From NCBI GenBank assembly GCA_944384825.1, contig CALWUT010000010.1:36770-100769 (forward strand): a DNA stretch of 64,000 bases, in the 5' to 3' direction. A program made the position numbers and the translations under genes. The stretch's first letter is position 1. Each line of letters starts with the position of its first letter. The notes beneath the pieces are model-generated. The model saw only the letters and a list, made by a program, of their open reading frames with translations, did no database searches and was not told the origin of the DNA. The stretch comes from an uncultured Clostridia bacterium. Lineage in GTDB: Bacteria; Bacillota; Clostridia; Oscillospirales; Acutalibacteraceae. Below, in pieces: positions 46,752-55,970 of the stretch.

Positions 46752-47009
46752 TCAATTTAAGTCTAATAAATTCCTCTTTAAAAGCGTACTGGGTAAAAGA
46801 TGACTAAGGTAAACCTTTTCGGTTCCATTTTCTGCGCAGATCACAAATGATTTAGGTAGCTTTTCGGTTCCTTTTTTTATTTTACCTTTTTTCTGAGCGT
46901 TTGACAAATAGTTTCTGTTAGTTTTAAATACTGTAATTTTATCCAAATCGAAGATGCCGATTATTTCTTCATCATTAATTACAGTACTTTCGCCAATATT
47001 TAGATACAT
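46752..47009 (-). CDS. remB: RemB-like (DUF370) regulator
   Basis: The 85-residue protein starts MYLNIGESTVINDEEIIGIF and matches the small DUF370/RemB family located between recF and gyrB in Firmicutes. In Bacillus, RemA/RemB affect matrix gene expression. AAGGATG precedes the ATG. Confidence 0.88.
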   Translation of the reverse strand: MYLNIGESTVINDEEIIGIFDLDKITVFKTNRNYLSNAQKKGKIKKGTEKLPKSFVICAENGTEKVYLSHLLPSTLLKRNLLDLN

Positions 47010-47038
47010 TTTTCATTTTCATCCTTACGTCTTATAAA

Positions 47039-48157
47039 TTAATTAAACTGTTTATTTACTAATTTACCATTGAAGATTTTAAATTTGAATATTTTATCAA
47101 CACTCTTGGAGAGATTATTATCGCACCCAGTAATGAAAGCTTGTCTATTTTTAAGTTTGCTTACTAAATATTCTTTTCGGTTTTCATCAAGTTCACTCAT
47201 AACGTCATCAAGTAAAATAACAGGTGAATCCTGTATTTTATTTTCAATTACTGCTACTTCTGCAAGTTTCATTGCAAGTACAGCCGAACGTTGTTGACCT
47301 TGTGATCCAAAGTTTCTAAGAGATTTTTCGTTTAAGATAATGTCCAGTTCGTCCTTGTGAGGTCCCACTGAAGTGGATCCGGATTTTATATCTGAAAGTT
47401 CGTTATTTTTTAAGGAGTTTAAAAAATTGCTTTCGATTTCTTTCTCTGAACATAAATTCAAGTCATTTTTTTTAATTGTCGAAACATAGCTTAGATTTAA
47501 TCTTTCTTGAGTCCCGGAAATTTCTGAGTATATCTGCTTAAGATTCTGTATAAACTGAGATAAGTAATCCATACGGAACTTAACTACTTCAACTCCTAAT
47601 TCAGTCAATTTTTGATTCCATACGTCAAGAAAATAAGAGTTTTTGTGGTTTTTTAGAATACTTTTAAGCAGAGCGTTTCTATGCTTAAGAGTTTGATTGT
47701 ATTCTATTATGGTTCTAGTATAGACTGGTTTTAATTGACAAATTGCTGCATCTAAAAATTTTCTGCGATTCTCGGGGCCGTCCTTTACGAGGGAAAGGTG
47801 TACTGGAGAAAATAGTACAGCACGAAATTTTCCTACTATTTCACTTAGACTCTTTTTAGCTACTCCATTTAGAAAAATTTTTCTTTTACCAAGCGCAAAA
47901 TTAATCTTTATTTCTTGACTGCGACCTTCTAACATGGAATTACCCGTTAACGATGCACATTCTTTATTAAATTTTATTAGCTGAAAATCTTTGGAGCCTC
48001 TGAACGATCTAGTGCCTGTTAGCATCCAAATCGCTTCCAGGAGGTTGGTTTTGCCTTGTGCGTTGTTTCCGTAAATGTAGTTAATTCCGCTACTGAATTC
48101 AAATTTATTGTCTTCCAGGTTTCTGTAGCTTTTTACGGTCAGTTCACTTAACTTCAT
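47039..48157 (-). CDS. recF: DNA replication/repair protein RecF
   Basis: The 372-residue ATPase has Walker A GNNAQGKTNLLEAIW, the ABC-like signature LRNFGSQGQQRSAVLAMKLAE and Walker B ILLDDVMSELDENR. It loads RecA at gaps. Its start overlaps the end of the S4 gene by four bases. Confidence 0.97.
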   Translation of the reverse strand: MKLSELTVKSYRNLEDNKFEFSSGINYIYGNNAQGKTNLLEAIWMLTGTRSFRGSKDFQLIKFNKECASLTGNSMLEGRSQEIKINFALGKRKIFLNGVAKKSLSEIVGKFRAVLFSPVHLSLVKDGPENRRKFLDAAICQLKPVYTRTIIEYNQTLKHRNALLKSILKNHKNSYFLDVWNQKLTELGVEVVKFRMDYLSQFIQNLKQIYSEISGTQERLNLSYVSTIKKNDLNLCSEKEIESNFLNSLKNNELSDIKSGSTSVGPHKDELDIILNEKSLRNFGSQGQQRSAVLAMKLAEVAVIENKIQDSPVILLDDVMSELDENRKEYLVSKLKNRQAFITGCDNNLSKSVDKIFKFKIFNGKLVNKQFN

Positions 48158-48366
48158 TTTGATGACACCATAAATTTTTGACGGTTTACTTCTACGACAT
48201 CATTTGGTTTAACTTTTCTCCCTCTTGATTCGCATGTTTTTTCGTTTACCATTACTTTTCTTCCGGTGATTAGCAATTTAGCTTCTCCTCCAGTAGATAC
48301 CACACCCGATAGCTTTAAAAAAGAACCCAACTTTATATCATTTTCGCTTATTTCTATTTCTTTCAT
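48154..48366 (-). CDS. yaaA: S4-domain RNA-binding protein (YaaA/RlbA type)
   Basis: The 70-residue protein is a single S4 domain: LKLSGVVSTGGEAKLLITGRKVMVN and the CESRGRKVKPNDVV strand. It is found between dnaN and recF in Firmicutes, linked to ribosome assembly. It overlaps recF by four bases. Confidence 0.92.
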   Translation of the reverse strand: MKEIEISENDIKLGSFLKLSGVVSTGGEAKLLITGRKVMVNEKTCESRGRKVKPNDVVEVNRQKFMVSSK

Positions 48367-48389
48367 TTTGATTTTGACACCCTTTAATT

Positions 48390-49505
48390 TTAATTTGGTT
48401 TGATTCTTACAGGTAGTACTAAAAATACGAACGAATTTCCCTGAGTAGGGGTTATTTTTATAGGGGATAAAGATCCGTTAAGGTGTATTTCTATTTCATC
48501 ACAGTCTGCGCTTTTAAGTGCTTCTATCATGTAACGATTGTTGAAAGCTATTTCCAGCTCTTCGTCGCAGTTACTTACCGATTTTATTTCGTCATTGGAT
48601 TTTCCTATTGCAGTATTGCATGATAGGATTATAGATTCTTTCGAAAATATGCACTTTATAGGACTTTTAAGTCTATCGTTAATGAGAAGTGAAACTCTTT
48701 CTATGGCTTCTAAAAATTTAGCTGTGGAAACTTTAACTGTGGAGGTAGACCTTTCAGGAATTGTGGTTTTGTAGTCTAAGAACTCACCTTCTAGTAGTCT
48801 AGAGATTATTTTGTATTCTCCCACTTGAAATATTATGTGTCTCATACCTGCGGTTATTTTTGCATAATTTTCTTCTTCGCCGGTAGTTGGTAATAATCTT
48901 AACACTTCTTTTAGTGTTTTTCCAGGTACTACAAATTTTAGTTCTAAAGATTCCTTTGCAGGTTCATTTCTCAAAGCAAGACGATACCCATCGACTGATA
49001 CTAAAGATATTGAGTTGTCTTTTATTTCGAAAAGAGTTCCTGTATGAATGGGTTTAGCGTCTGCATCAGCTACGGCAAATATGGTTTGTTTTATCATGCT
49101 TTTTAGGGTACTTACCGGTAAAGTTAAATATTCTGCTTGAGATACATTTGGTAGTTCGGGAAATTCTTTTGGGTCTATTCCGATAAGTTCGAACTTGCTT
49201 TGTTCTCCCTTTATGATTACTGTAAAATTTTCTTTTACTTCGATTTCTACTGTTTCTGACGGCAGCTTCTTTATTATTTCCGTCAGGAGGTGAGCGTTTA
49301 TTACTATTCTTCCTTCTTGAGTTACAGTTGCAGGTAATGTAGTAGTTATTCCTAATTCTGTATTGTAAGCGCAAAGTTTTATGGTTTGTTTCGTTGCTGT
49401 AATTAGTATTCCTTCAAGTGCAGGAATCGTTGATTTTGATGCTACGGCTTTTTGAATATTAGTTAATAAAATTCCCAGTTGGAGTTTTCCACATAGTAGT
49501 TTCAT
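48390..49505 (-). CDS. dnaN: DNA polymerase III beta sliding clamp
   Basis: The ATG at 49505 (MKLLCGKLQLGILLTNIQKAV) has AAGGATGG upstream; the frame continues upstream to 49715 but those codons lie in the origin region. The 371-residue protein has three clamp domains, with VDGYRLALR and the C-terminal end VFLVLPVRI. It tethers polymerase to DNA. Confidence 0.97.
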   Translation of the reverse strand: MKLLCGKLQLGILLTNIQKAVASKSTIPALEGILITATKQTIKLCAYNTELGITTTLPATVTQEGRIVINAHLLTEIIKKLPSETVEIEVKENFTVIIKGEQSKFELIGIDPKEFPELPNVSQAEYLTLPVSTLKSMIKQTIFAVADADAKPIHTGTLFEIKDNSISLVSVDGYRLALRNEPAKESLELKFVVPGKTLKEVLRLLPTTGEEENYAKITAGMRHIIFQVGEYKIISRLLEGEFLDYKTTIPERSTSTVKVSTAKFLEAIERVSLLINDRLKSPIKCIFSKESIILSCNTAIGKSNDEIKSVSNCDEELEIAFNNRYMIEALKSADCDEIEIHLNGSLSPIKITPTQGNSFVFLVLPVRIKPN

Positions 49506-49783
49506 AGAACCATCCTTTTTGATAAATTTTCGTTTTTTCTCCACATAACAATATATATATAACTCTAGTAGTAGTAGTAGGGGCTGTTGAAATGTTGAAA
49601 GTTGCTTGAAAGGTGCATGTAGACTGGCTTTAGAGGCAATAATATTATGTTGAAAGTCTGTGGAGAAATTGTTGAGAATGTTGAAAGATTTTGAGATTTT
49701 CCGAGTTTTCCACATTTATGTTGAAAACTCATTGTTGAAAGTTGAAAACTTGTTGAAAACTTTTTTTCCATAAATGTAATTTT
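49506..49783. other. oriC: Chromosome replication origin oriC
   Basis: The dnaA-dnaN gap contains three DnaA boxes with one mismatch to TTATCCACA: TTCTCCACA (49537-49545 plus; 49659-49667 minus) and TTTTCCACA (49706-49714). TGTTGAAA, the complement of a weak box, occurs seven times (49585, 49593, 49648, 49679, 49719, 49733, 49751). Read in dnaA sense, two tandem boxes, a CCCC cluster, five TAC/TAG trios (49566-49580) and an AT-rich tract follow in order. This is the basal unwinding layout known from Bacillus subtilis. Confidence 0.88.
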
Positions 49784-51109
49784 TTACCTGTCCCTGACAT
49801 TCTTTATTATATCCTCTACCATTGCCTTAGTTTTAGGATTTTTAGCTAAATTTTTCTCTACTTGTTGTAAAGCATATACAATAGTTGAGTGATCTCTCCC
49901 GCCGAATTCATCTCCAATAGAAACAAGTGGAAGTTGAGTGATTTCTCGGACTATGTACATAGAGATTTGCCTTGCACTAGAAACTGAAGCAGATCTTTTA
50001 GACGATCTTATGTCTTCTGGAGTAACATTGAAAGTTCTCGATACTTCATCTATTATTTTCTCAACAGTTATAGGTGGAGGCTGATCATTGTTCAGTATAT
50101 CTGATATGGCCATTTGAGCGGTTTGAATTCCCATAGGTTCGCCACCTAGTAAGTGATGAGCTTTCATTTTTTTGACAGCTCCCTCTAATTGTCGAATATT
50201 ATTTTTGAGTTTTTTTGCTATGTATTCACACGTATCATTAGGAATCTTGACACCTAATAATTCTGCTTTCCTTTTGACGATTGCTATTCTTGTTTCAAAG
50301 TCAGGTGGTTGTATGTCGGCAATAAGCCCCCATTCAAAACGAGTTCTCAGTCTATCTTCAAGAGTTTGAATTTCTTTAGGGGGTCTGTCTGAGGTAAGCA
50401 CTATTTGTTTTTTAGCTTCGTAAAGAGAATTGAAAGTATGAAAAAATTCTTCTTGTGTTGAATCTTTACCTGCAATAAACTGAATGTCGTCAACAAGCAA
50501 AATATCTGCTTCTCGATATTTTTGATGAAATTCTTCTGTAGTATTTTTTCTGATAGATTCTATAAGTTCATTTGTGAAATCATCTCCTTTGATGTAAAGA
50601 CAAATTTTTTGAGCGTTATTTTTCTTTACTTCATTGCATATGGCGTAAAGTAAATGAGTTTTTCCGAGTCCTGAATTTCCGTAAATAAAAAGCGGATTAT
50701 ATGCTCCCGCGGGGTTTGCTGCTACGGCTAAAGCGGCGGCATGGGCAAATTTGTTAGAAGATCCTACTATGTAAGTTTCAAAAGTAAATTCATATTCTGC
50801 GCTTATTTTGTAATTGTTATTGTTGCTGTTTGCGCTGTCTATTTCGCTTGGAATTAAGAAGCATATGTTTATTCCGCTTTCTAAACCAATGCCAAATACC
50901 TCGCTGAATGCGTCTTTTAGCAAAGAAATATAGCATTTGCTTAGTGTTTGCCGGTAAAACTCATTAGGGACTAATAGTAAAACTTGTTTTTCATCGAAGT
51001 TAAGTTGTAAGGGTTCTATTTTACTGATCCATGTCTTATAAGCGACTCCTGTAATTTTTTCTTTACAAAAGTCACAAATGAGATCCCAGGCTTCATTAAA
51101 AGAGTTCAT
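49784..51109 (-). CDS. dnaA: Chromosomal replication initiator DnaA
   Basis: The 441-residue protein has the N-terminal DnaB/SirA-type domain (WISKIEPLQL), AAA+ domain with Walker A GNSGLGKTH and Walker B ILLVDDIQFI, and the C-terminal helix-turn-helix with the signature GGRDHSTIVYA. It binds DnaA boxes in the gap downstream and opens the origin. CGGAGG precedes the ATG. Confidence 0.98.
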   Translation of the reverse strand: MNSFNEAWDLICDFCKEKITGVAYKTWISKIEPLQLNFDEKQVLLLVPNEFYRQTLSKCYISLLKDAFSEVFGIGLESGINICFLIPSEIDSANSNNNNYKISAEYEFTFETYIVGSSNKFAHAAALAVAANPAGAYNPLFIYGNSGLGKTHLLYAICNEVKKNNAQKICLYIKGDDFTNELIESIRKNTTEEFHQKYREADILLVDDIQFIAGKDSTQEEFFHTFNSLYEAKKQIVLTSDRPPKEIQTLEDRLRTRFEWGLIADIQPPDFETRIAIVKRKAELLGVKIPNDTCEYIAKKLKNNIRQLEGAVKKMKAHHLLGGEPMGIQTAQMAISDILNNDQPPPITVEKIIDEVSRTFNVTPEDIRSSKRSASVSSARQISMYIVREITQLPLVSIGDEFGGRDHSTIVYALQQVEKNLAKNPKTKAMVEDIIKNVRDR

Positions 51110-51562
51110 AAAGAAAAAAACCTCCGGATTTTTAATTAAATTACAGTAAATATTAATTTTTTTAATATTATAGGTATTTGTTATTAATCTTAAAATAATA
51201 ATGGGTTAAAAAGGTTATTATTAATGAATTTTTTATTTCAAGATTTTACTGAATTATTTTGAATTTATTTAAATATGAACAACAATAATTATACCTTAAT
51301 TTAAGCTTTTTTTCAACAAATCGGTGTAAAATCATGTTATCCGTATAAAATTTAGTTGACATATATAATTTGATATTTTATACTTAACTATGAGGATAAA
51401 TGATGATTAAAATTAATCGTTTAAGATTGTGGAATTTGAACTTTAAGGTTATGGTAAAAGACAAATTACATAATCAAGTCTTCGCTTAAGGCATAATAAT
51501 CAAATATTAGTGTCTATAGTGAGTTTGAAAAATAAAAATATTCAAATCCGGGAGGGATAGTA
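51110..51562. other. dnaA/rpmH divergent intergenic region
   Basis: No gene is visible in this 453-base AT-rich gap. It holds the rpmH promoter on the plus strand and presumably the dnaA promoter on the minus strand. One weak box-like TTTTCAACA lies near 51310 and a TTATCCGTA near 51338; there is no dense DnaA-box cluster, unlike the dnaA-dnaN gap. Confidence 0.6.
51356..51384 (+). promoter_or_regulatory. Promoter of rpmH-rnpA
   Basis: TTGACA, a 17-base spacer and TATACT. Confidence 0.7.
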
Positions 51563-51697
51563 ATGCTGAGAACGTATCAGCCAAAAAAACTTCATAGAAA
51601 AAAAGAACATGGTTTTCGTAAAAGGATGTCTACCCGTAGTGGAATTAAAGTTTTAGCTCGTAGACGAGCAAAAGGCAGAAAGAGACTTACTTATTAA
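51563..51697 (+). CDS. rpmH: 50S ribosomal protein L34
   Basis: The 44-residue, highly basic protein reads [20 protein letters not shown] at the start and ends [14 protein letters not shown], the classical L34. GGGAGG precedes the ATG. It begins the plus-strand arm beside dnaA, as in most bacteria. Confidence 0.98.
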   Translation: MLRTYQPKKLHRKKEHGFRKRMSTRSGIKVLARRRAKGRKRLTY

Positions 51698-51815
51698 AAA
51701 TTAATGATTTTCTAAGTCTGAAAAAATTTAATTATTCTACTCCTCAATAATTAAAAATTGTTTCGGATATGAATAGTCTGAATCTTAAAAAATTTAAACA
51801 AAGGATAAGAATTTC

Positions 51816-52151
51816 ATGAAAAAGCTTGCATCCCTTAATCGTAACAGAGATTTTAAACGTGTTTATTCACGAGGAAGGTATGCAGCTTCATCTTATTTAG
51901 TTACATATGTTTTGAAAAACCGACTTAAATTTAATCGCATAGGAATAACTACAAGTAAAAAACTTGGTAATGCTGTAAAGCGAAACAGATCGAGAAGGAT
52001 TATTAAAGCTGCATATATGTCTGTAAAAGATTCACTTAAGTATGGTTATGACATAGTTTTTGTTGCAAGAAATGAAACTCCAAATGTTAAGACTTATCAC
52101 ATAATTAACAATATGAATTATCATCTTAGAAAACTTGAGGTTTTTAGATGA
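51816..52151 (+). CDS. rnpA: Ribonuclease P protein component
   Basis: The 111-residue basic protein has [17 protein letters not shown] and the RNR motif in [15 protein letters not shown]. It helps the RNase P RNA mature tRNA 5' ends. It overlaps yidD by four bases (ATGA). Confidence 0.96.
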   Translation: MKKLASLNRNRDFKRVYSRGRYAASSYLVTYVLKNRLKFNRIGITTSKKLGNAVKRNRSRRIIKAAYMSVKDSLKYGYDIVFVARNETPNVKTYHIINNMNYHLRKLEVFR

Positions 52152-52435
52152 AATTAATTTTTTTATGGTTAATACGTTTTTATATGAAGGTGCTCTCACC
52201 ATTAAAAAAGCCGTGTTGTAGATTTATACCCACATGTTCCGAATATGCGTTTGAAGCGGTAAAACGCTTTGGAACGATTAAAGGGGGATTTTTAGCTTTA
52301 AAAAGAATTTTAAGATGTAATCCATTTTGTAAATCAGGTTATGATCCTGTTCCTGTGGATGAGGAGAAGAATTTATTTTTTAAGGTGTGGAGAAAAAATA
52401 GATATATAGATCAAAAATGTAAAAGGAGATTTTAA
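52148..52435 (+). CDS. yidD: Membrane protein insertion efficiency factor YidD
   Basis: The 95-residue protein has an amphipathic N-terminal helix and the family block [20 protein letters not shown] followed by [19 protein letters not shown]. It is the standard gene between rnpA and yidC and is coupled to both. Confidence 0.95.
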   Translation: MKLIFLWLIRFYMKVLSPLKKPCCRFIPTCSEYAFEAVKRFGTIKGGFLALKRILRCNPFCKSGYDPVPVDEEKNLFFKVWRKNRYIDQKCKRRF

Positions 52436-52437
52436 GC

Positions 52438-53418
52438 TTGGGTTTTATATTTGATTTTCTGGGCAATATATTTGGATATGTTTTATGGTTTTTCTTTGAC
52501 GCAGTAAGCAATTATGCAGTAGCGATAACTTTATTTACAATATTTATAAACTTATTGATGTTGCCCATAGCTATTAAAAGACAAAAAAATATGGCGCTTA
52601 ACGCTAGAATAAATGCAAAGGCTCAAGAACTTAAAAAAAAGTACGAAAAAAATCCCAAAAAGTATACAGAGGAAAGAGCTCTTCTTTATGAAAAAGAAGG
52701 AGTGGATCCCATGGCAGGGTGTTTTTCTACTATGGTTTTGCCTCTTTTACTCTGGAGTGGAATATTTGGAGCTATAACCAAGCCGCTTCAAAATACTTTG
52801 CATATTGCACGGGAAAAAGTTTCTCAGGCAGTATCCATATTGCCGAATATTCCAGAACTGGAAGGTAAAATAAATTCAGGGTATGAACAGTTGCAATTAG
52901 TAAGGCATTTTGGAGCTGTAAAAGAATATTTAACAATGTTTAATACTGATGAATTTGCCGATATAGAAGAATATAGTTATGGATTTAACTTTTTTGGTAT
53001 TAATTTACTTAATAGACCAAGTGTTTCATCATTTAATGAAATGTTATGGGTAATTCCTTTGCTTTGTTTACTTGGTTCGCTGCTGGCTATGTATATAAAT
53101 CAAAAAATTATGGGAACTCAGATTCAAATGCAGGGATGTACTAAATTTTTACCTTATGTAACCATACTTTTTACTACTTATTTAGCTTATACCGTTCCCG
53201 GAGCTGTAGGACTTTACTGGTTTATAAATGCTTTGATAGGAATTTTACAAAGTCTTTGGCTTAATAAGTATTATAATATTTACACTATAAATGCTAAAAA
53301 TGAAGCAGCACGAATAGCTCTTTTGGAAATGCAGGAGGCATCAGTTACTTGTATTAAAGATCCTAGAGAGGTAAAATTAATTTCCGGACAGAGTAAAATG
53401 TCTTCTAAGTCTAAGTAG
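52438..53418 (+). CDS. yidC: Membrane protein insertase YidC/OxaI
   Basis: The 326-residue polytopic protein starts with TTG (MGFIFDFLGNIFGYVLWFF) two bases after yidD. It has the conserved hydrophobic core with YAVAITLFTIFINLLMLPI, PMAGCFSTMVLPLLLWSG, and late helices TTYLAYTVPGAVGLYWFINA. It inserts membrane proteins alone or with Sec. The jag/khpB gene that usually follows is missing. Confidence 0.95.
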   Translation: MGFIFDFLGNIFGYVLWFFFDAVSNYAVAITLFTIFINLLMLPIAIKRQKNMALNARINAKAQELKKKYEKNPKKYTEERALLYEKEGVDPMAGCFSTMVLPLLLWSGIFGAITKPLQNTLHIAREKVSQAVSILPNIPELEGKINSGYEQLQLVRHFGAVKEYLTMFNTDEFADIEEYSYGFNFFGINLLNRPSVSSFNEMLWVIPLLCLLGSLLAMYINQKIMGTQIQMQGCTKFLPYVTILFTTYLAYTVPGAVGLYWFINALIGILQSLWLNKYYNIYTINAKNEAARIALLEMQEASVTCIKDPREVKLISGQSKMSSKSK

Positions 53419-53464
53419 AAAATTTTTGAATTTATAGTTAAAAGCTTGTTTAAATTAACTGTAT

Positions 53465-53502
53465 TTTTGCTCTCTGTTTTTAAAGGAGGGCAAAAATTTT
53501 TT
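53465..53502 (+). terminator. Intrinsic terminator between yidC and mnmE
   Basis: TTTTTGCTCTC pairs with GAGGGCAAAAA (one bulge) and a run of T follows. The downstream arm contains the AGGAGGG that looks like an SD for a TTG at 53501. Confidence 0.7.
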
Positions 53503-53524
53503 GAGAGGAGTGTTTTATAAAAAT

Positions 53525-54889
53525 ATGAATACGATTGCTGCTATTTCTACTGCTAATGGCATAGGGGGCATTGGAGTAATTAGAATTTCCGGAAAAAGTG
53601 CAGTAGAAATTGCGGATAAAGTATTTATACCTTTTGATGGAGTTTCACGTCTTTCTTCGTTAAAAGGTTATACAGCAAAATATGGTAAGGTAATTAAAGA
53701 TGGAAAGTTCATAGACGAAGCTATAGCGCTTGTTTTTAAAGCTCCTCATAGCTATACCGGAGAAGATGTAGTAGAAATTTCCTGCCATGGAGGACTTTAC
53801 GTTACACGCCAGGTTTTAAGAACTGTTTTAGATGCCGGAGCATCTCTAGCAAATCCGGGAGAATTTACAAAAAGAGCTTTTTTAAATGGTAAGATTGATC
53901 TTTCTCAAGCTGAAGCCGTAATGGATATTATATCAGCTAAAAGCGAACATGCTAATGTTATTGCATTTAGTCAAAAAGAAGGAAGTGTTAGTAAAAAGGT
54001 AAGACAGCTTAAAGATGAACTTTTAGATATTTCTGCAGGACTTTCCGTATGGGCAGATTATCCTGAGGAAGATATTCCACAAATTAATGAAAAAGTGTTG
54101 AATACTCATCTAAAGAAAATTAATGAAGAGATTTTTAAGATGATAGAAAATTATGATCTTTGTGCAGTGCTGAAAGAAGGAGTAAAAACTGTAATTATAG
54201 GTCGTCCGAACGTAGGGAAATCTACTTTAATGAATTTAATTTCAGGTACTGATAAATCAATTGTAACGGAGATTGCTGGTACTACACGTGATATAGTTGA
54301 GGAAACTGTTATGATAGGAGATATTCCTATTTTGCTCGTGGATACGGCAGGTATTAGAGTTACTGAAGACATTGTAGAAAAAATAGGAGTAGAAAAAGCG
54401 AAGAATTGTATGAAGTCCGCTGATATAGTTCTCGCTGTATTTGACGCGTCGAAATCTTTAACAGATGAAGACGAAGACCTCTTAAATTCTTGCGATATCG
54501 GAAAGACTGTAATTGTTCTCAATAAAGTGGATTTAGGAATAAGACTAAATATGGAAGAACTATCAACATTCTCAGATAGGATTGTTGAAATGTCAGTAAT
54601 CAATGGTGAGGGAATAGAAAGTTTAAGGAAAGTTTTAGAAGAAATAATTGGACTTTCAAAATTTGAGCCTTATCAAGCGTCAATTTCTAATGAACGTCAA
54701 CTGTTAGCTCTAAAAAAAGCCAAAGCGATAATTGAAGAAGCCATTAATGATGTAAACAGAGGGATAACGTTGGATGCAATTACTGTACTTCTTGAAGATG
54801 CAGTTAAAGCGATTATGGAGTTAACAGGAGAAAATACTTCTGAGGAAGTAATTAATAAAGTATTTTCTAAATTTTGCGTAGGAAAGTAA
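53525..54889 (+). CDS. mnmE: tRNA modification GTPase MnmE
   Basis: MnmE with MnmG makes cmnm5-U34 in tRNAs reading split codon boxes. The 454-residue protein begins MNTIAAISTANGIGGIGVIR, has the G domain (GRPNVGKST, DTAGI, NKVD) and ends with the catalytic CVGK. The TTG at 53501 is in frame but its SD is inside the terminator; GAGGAG at 53504 serves the ATG, with slightly long spacing. mnmG does not follow directly; a secreted orphan intervenes. Confidence 0.95.
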   Translation: MNTIAAISTANGIGGIGVIRISGKSAVEIADKVFIPFDGVSRLSSLKGYTAKYGKVIKDGKFIDEAIALVFKAPHSYTGEDVVEISCHGGLYVTRQVLRTVLDAGASLANPGEFTKRAFLNGKIDLSQAEAVMDIISAKSEHANVIAFSQKEGSVSKKVRQLKDELLDISAGLSVWADYPEEDIPQINEKVLNTHLKKINEEIFKMIENYDLCAVLKEGVKTVIIGRPNVGKSTLMNLISGTDKSIVTEIAGTTRDIVEETVMIGDIPILLVDTAGIRVTEDIVEKIGVEKAKNCMKSADIVLAVFDASKSLTDEDEDLLNSCDIGKTVIVLNKVDLGIRLNMEELSTFSDRIVEMSVINGEGIESLRKVLEEIIGLSKFEPYQASISNERQLLALKKAKAIIEEAINDVNRGITLDAITVLLEDAVKAIMELTGENTSEEVINKVFSKFCVGK

Positions 54890-55191
54890 AAAGTTTATTT
54901 AGAAAAAATTTTGTTGACATTATAGATAGAGTAAAAACTGAACGAATTAAAAAACTTTGTGTTTAATCTAAGAGAAATAATTTTTTAATATAGGAAGATC
55001 GATTGAAATAGTTCCCCAAGTTGTACTATAGTTTAATATTAGTAACATTTTTTAATTTTTAAGTTATATAGTCAAAATGCATTAAAAATTATTGAGAATA
55101 TTTAAATTATTTTTAAACAATTTTATTTACAATTTTAATCGAGTGTGTTATAATATATTTAACTTTAAAATAATTGAAGGAATTAAATATA
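54890..55191. promoter_or_regulatory. Intergenic region with the promoter of the 55192 gene
   Basis: No gene is seen. TTTACA (55126-55131), a 17-base spacer and TATAAT (55149-55154) form a good promoter 38 bases before the next start. Confidence 0.65.
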
Positions 55192-55749
55192 ATGTTAAAA
55201 TCAAGATTAGTTAATAATGGTAAAAAAATAATGGCGATTATTCTTTCTGTAATGAGCGTAGAAGCTACAGTATATGGTAGAAATGATTCTAATAGGATAA
55301 GAGGAAGTATACAAAATACTCAAGATCAAGTTAATGTAAATGTATTAGGACAACTTGGAATGGCATTCGGTAATCCTGGGTATGCCAATTTACTTGGCAG
55401 AATAGGGCACTTAAGAAGGATGAATCGTGATGAATTAGTTCGAATTTTTGAAACTGAATTTCGTAATATAATAGTTAGAGACGCAAACACTATAGATCAA
55501 ATAGATATGCGACTTTTTGGAAATCTGTTGTTTAGATTGTTCGAGTATAACTTTGATATGTTAGGTGATGCTCCTCATTTTATAAGCCTATTATGGATGG
55601 GAGGTATTTGTATATATTTAACTGAGGGTGATGAAGGAATAGAAGCTATGAAACGGGACTTGAGGGACGGAGATGGCCGTGAAATAACCGTTGAAGAATT
55701 AAAGGATTACCTTATAAGAAAGATTGAGAGGATCGCGATGATAGATTAG
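55192..55749 (+). CDS. Secreted orphan protein, 185 aa
   Basis: The ATG at 55192 follows GAAGGA. The Sec signal MLKSRLVNNGKKIMAIILSV resembles that of the partial gene at 63842 (KKLLAVVLSALSVGS). The mature part is Asn/Arg/Asp-rich and globular (FGNLLFRLFEYNFDML). No domain is recognised. It has its own promoter and terminator between mnmE and mnmG. Confidence 0.68.
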   Translation: MLKSRLVNNGKKIMAIILSVMSVEATVYGRNDSNRIRGSIQNTQDQVNVNVLGQLGMAFGNPGYANLLGRIGHLRRMNRDELVRIFETEFRNIIVRDANTIDQIDMRLFGNLLFRLFEYNFDMLGDAPHFISLLWMGGICIYLTEGDEGIEAMKRDLRDGDGREITVEELKDYLIRKIERIAMID

Positions 55750-55803
55750 TCGTTCAATTTTATTTTTTACTTATGGTAGTTATAAATATATTTAAGTAGA
55801 TAC

Positions 55804-55846
55804 GAAAGGCATATTATGCTAAAATAAGCATTGGTGCCTTTTTTGC
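55804..55846 (+). terminator. Terminator of the 55192 gene
   Basis: GAAAGGCA...TGCCTTTTTT with an inner ATGCT/AGCAT stem. Confidence 0.8.
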
Positions 55847-55970
55847 TTTTAAAAATACAATAAAGAATGAGCAATTTGAATTCTAATTATTTTTAGTTAG
55901 TAAAAAATAAGAATTTAGATTTAAAAATCTATAAATCTATTAACATCATAATATAAAGGACGTGTCAAGG

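Noticed and set aside
49566-49580. TAG repeats as a plain microsatellite
   Set aside because: Their position next to a GC cluster and tandem DnaA boxes, in the correct orientation, identifies DnaA trios.
49506-49715. N-terminal extension of DnaN
   Set aside because: The extra frame lies across the replication origin, lacks an SD at its start, and is not family-like.
51110-51562. A second origin cluster upstream of dnaA
   Set aside because: Only one or two weak DnaA-box-like words occur, compared with about ten in the dnaA-dnaN gap.
53501-53524. Upstream TTG as the mnmE start
   Set aside because: Its apparent SD is an arm of an intrinsic terminator, and MnmE proteins begin at the downstream MNTIAAIST.
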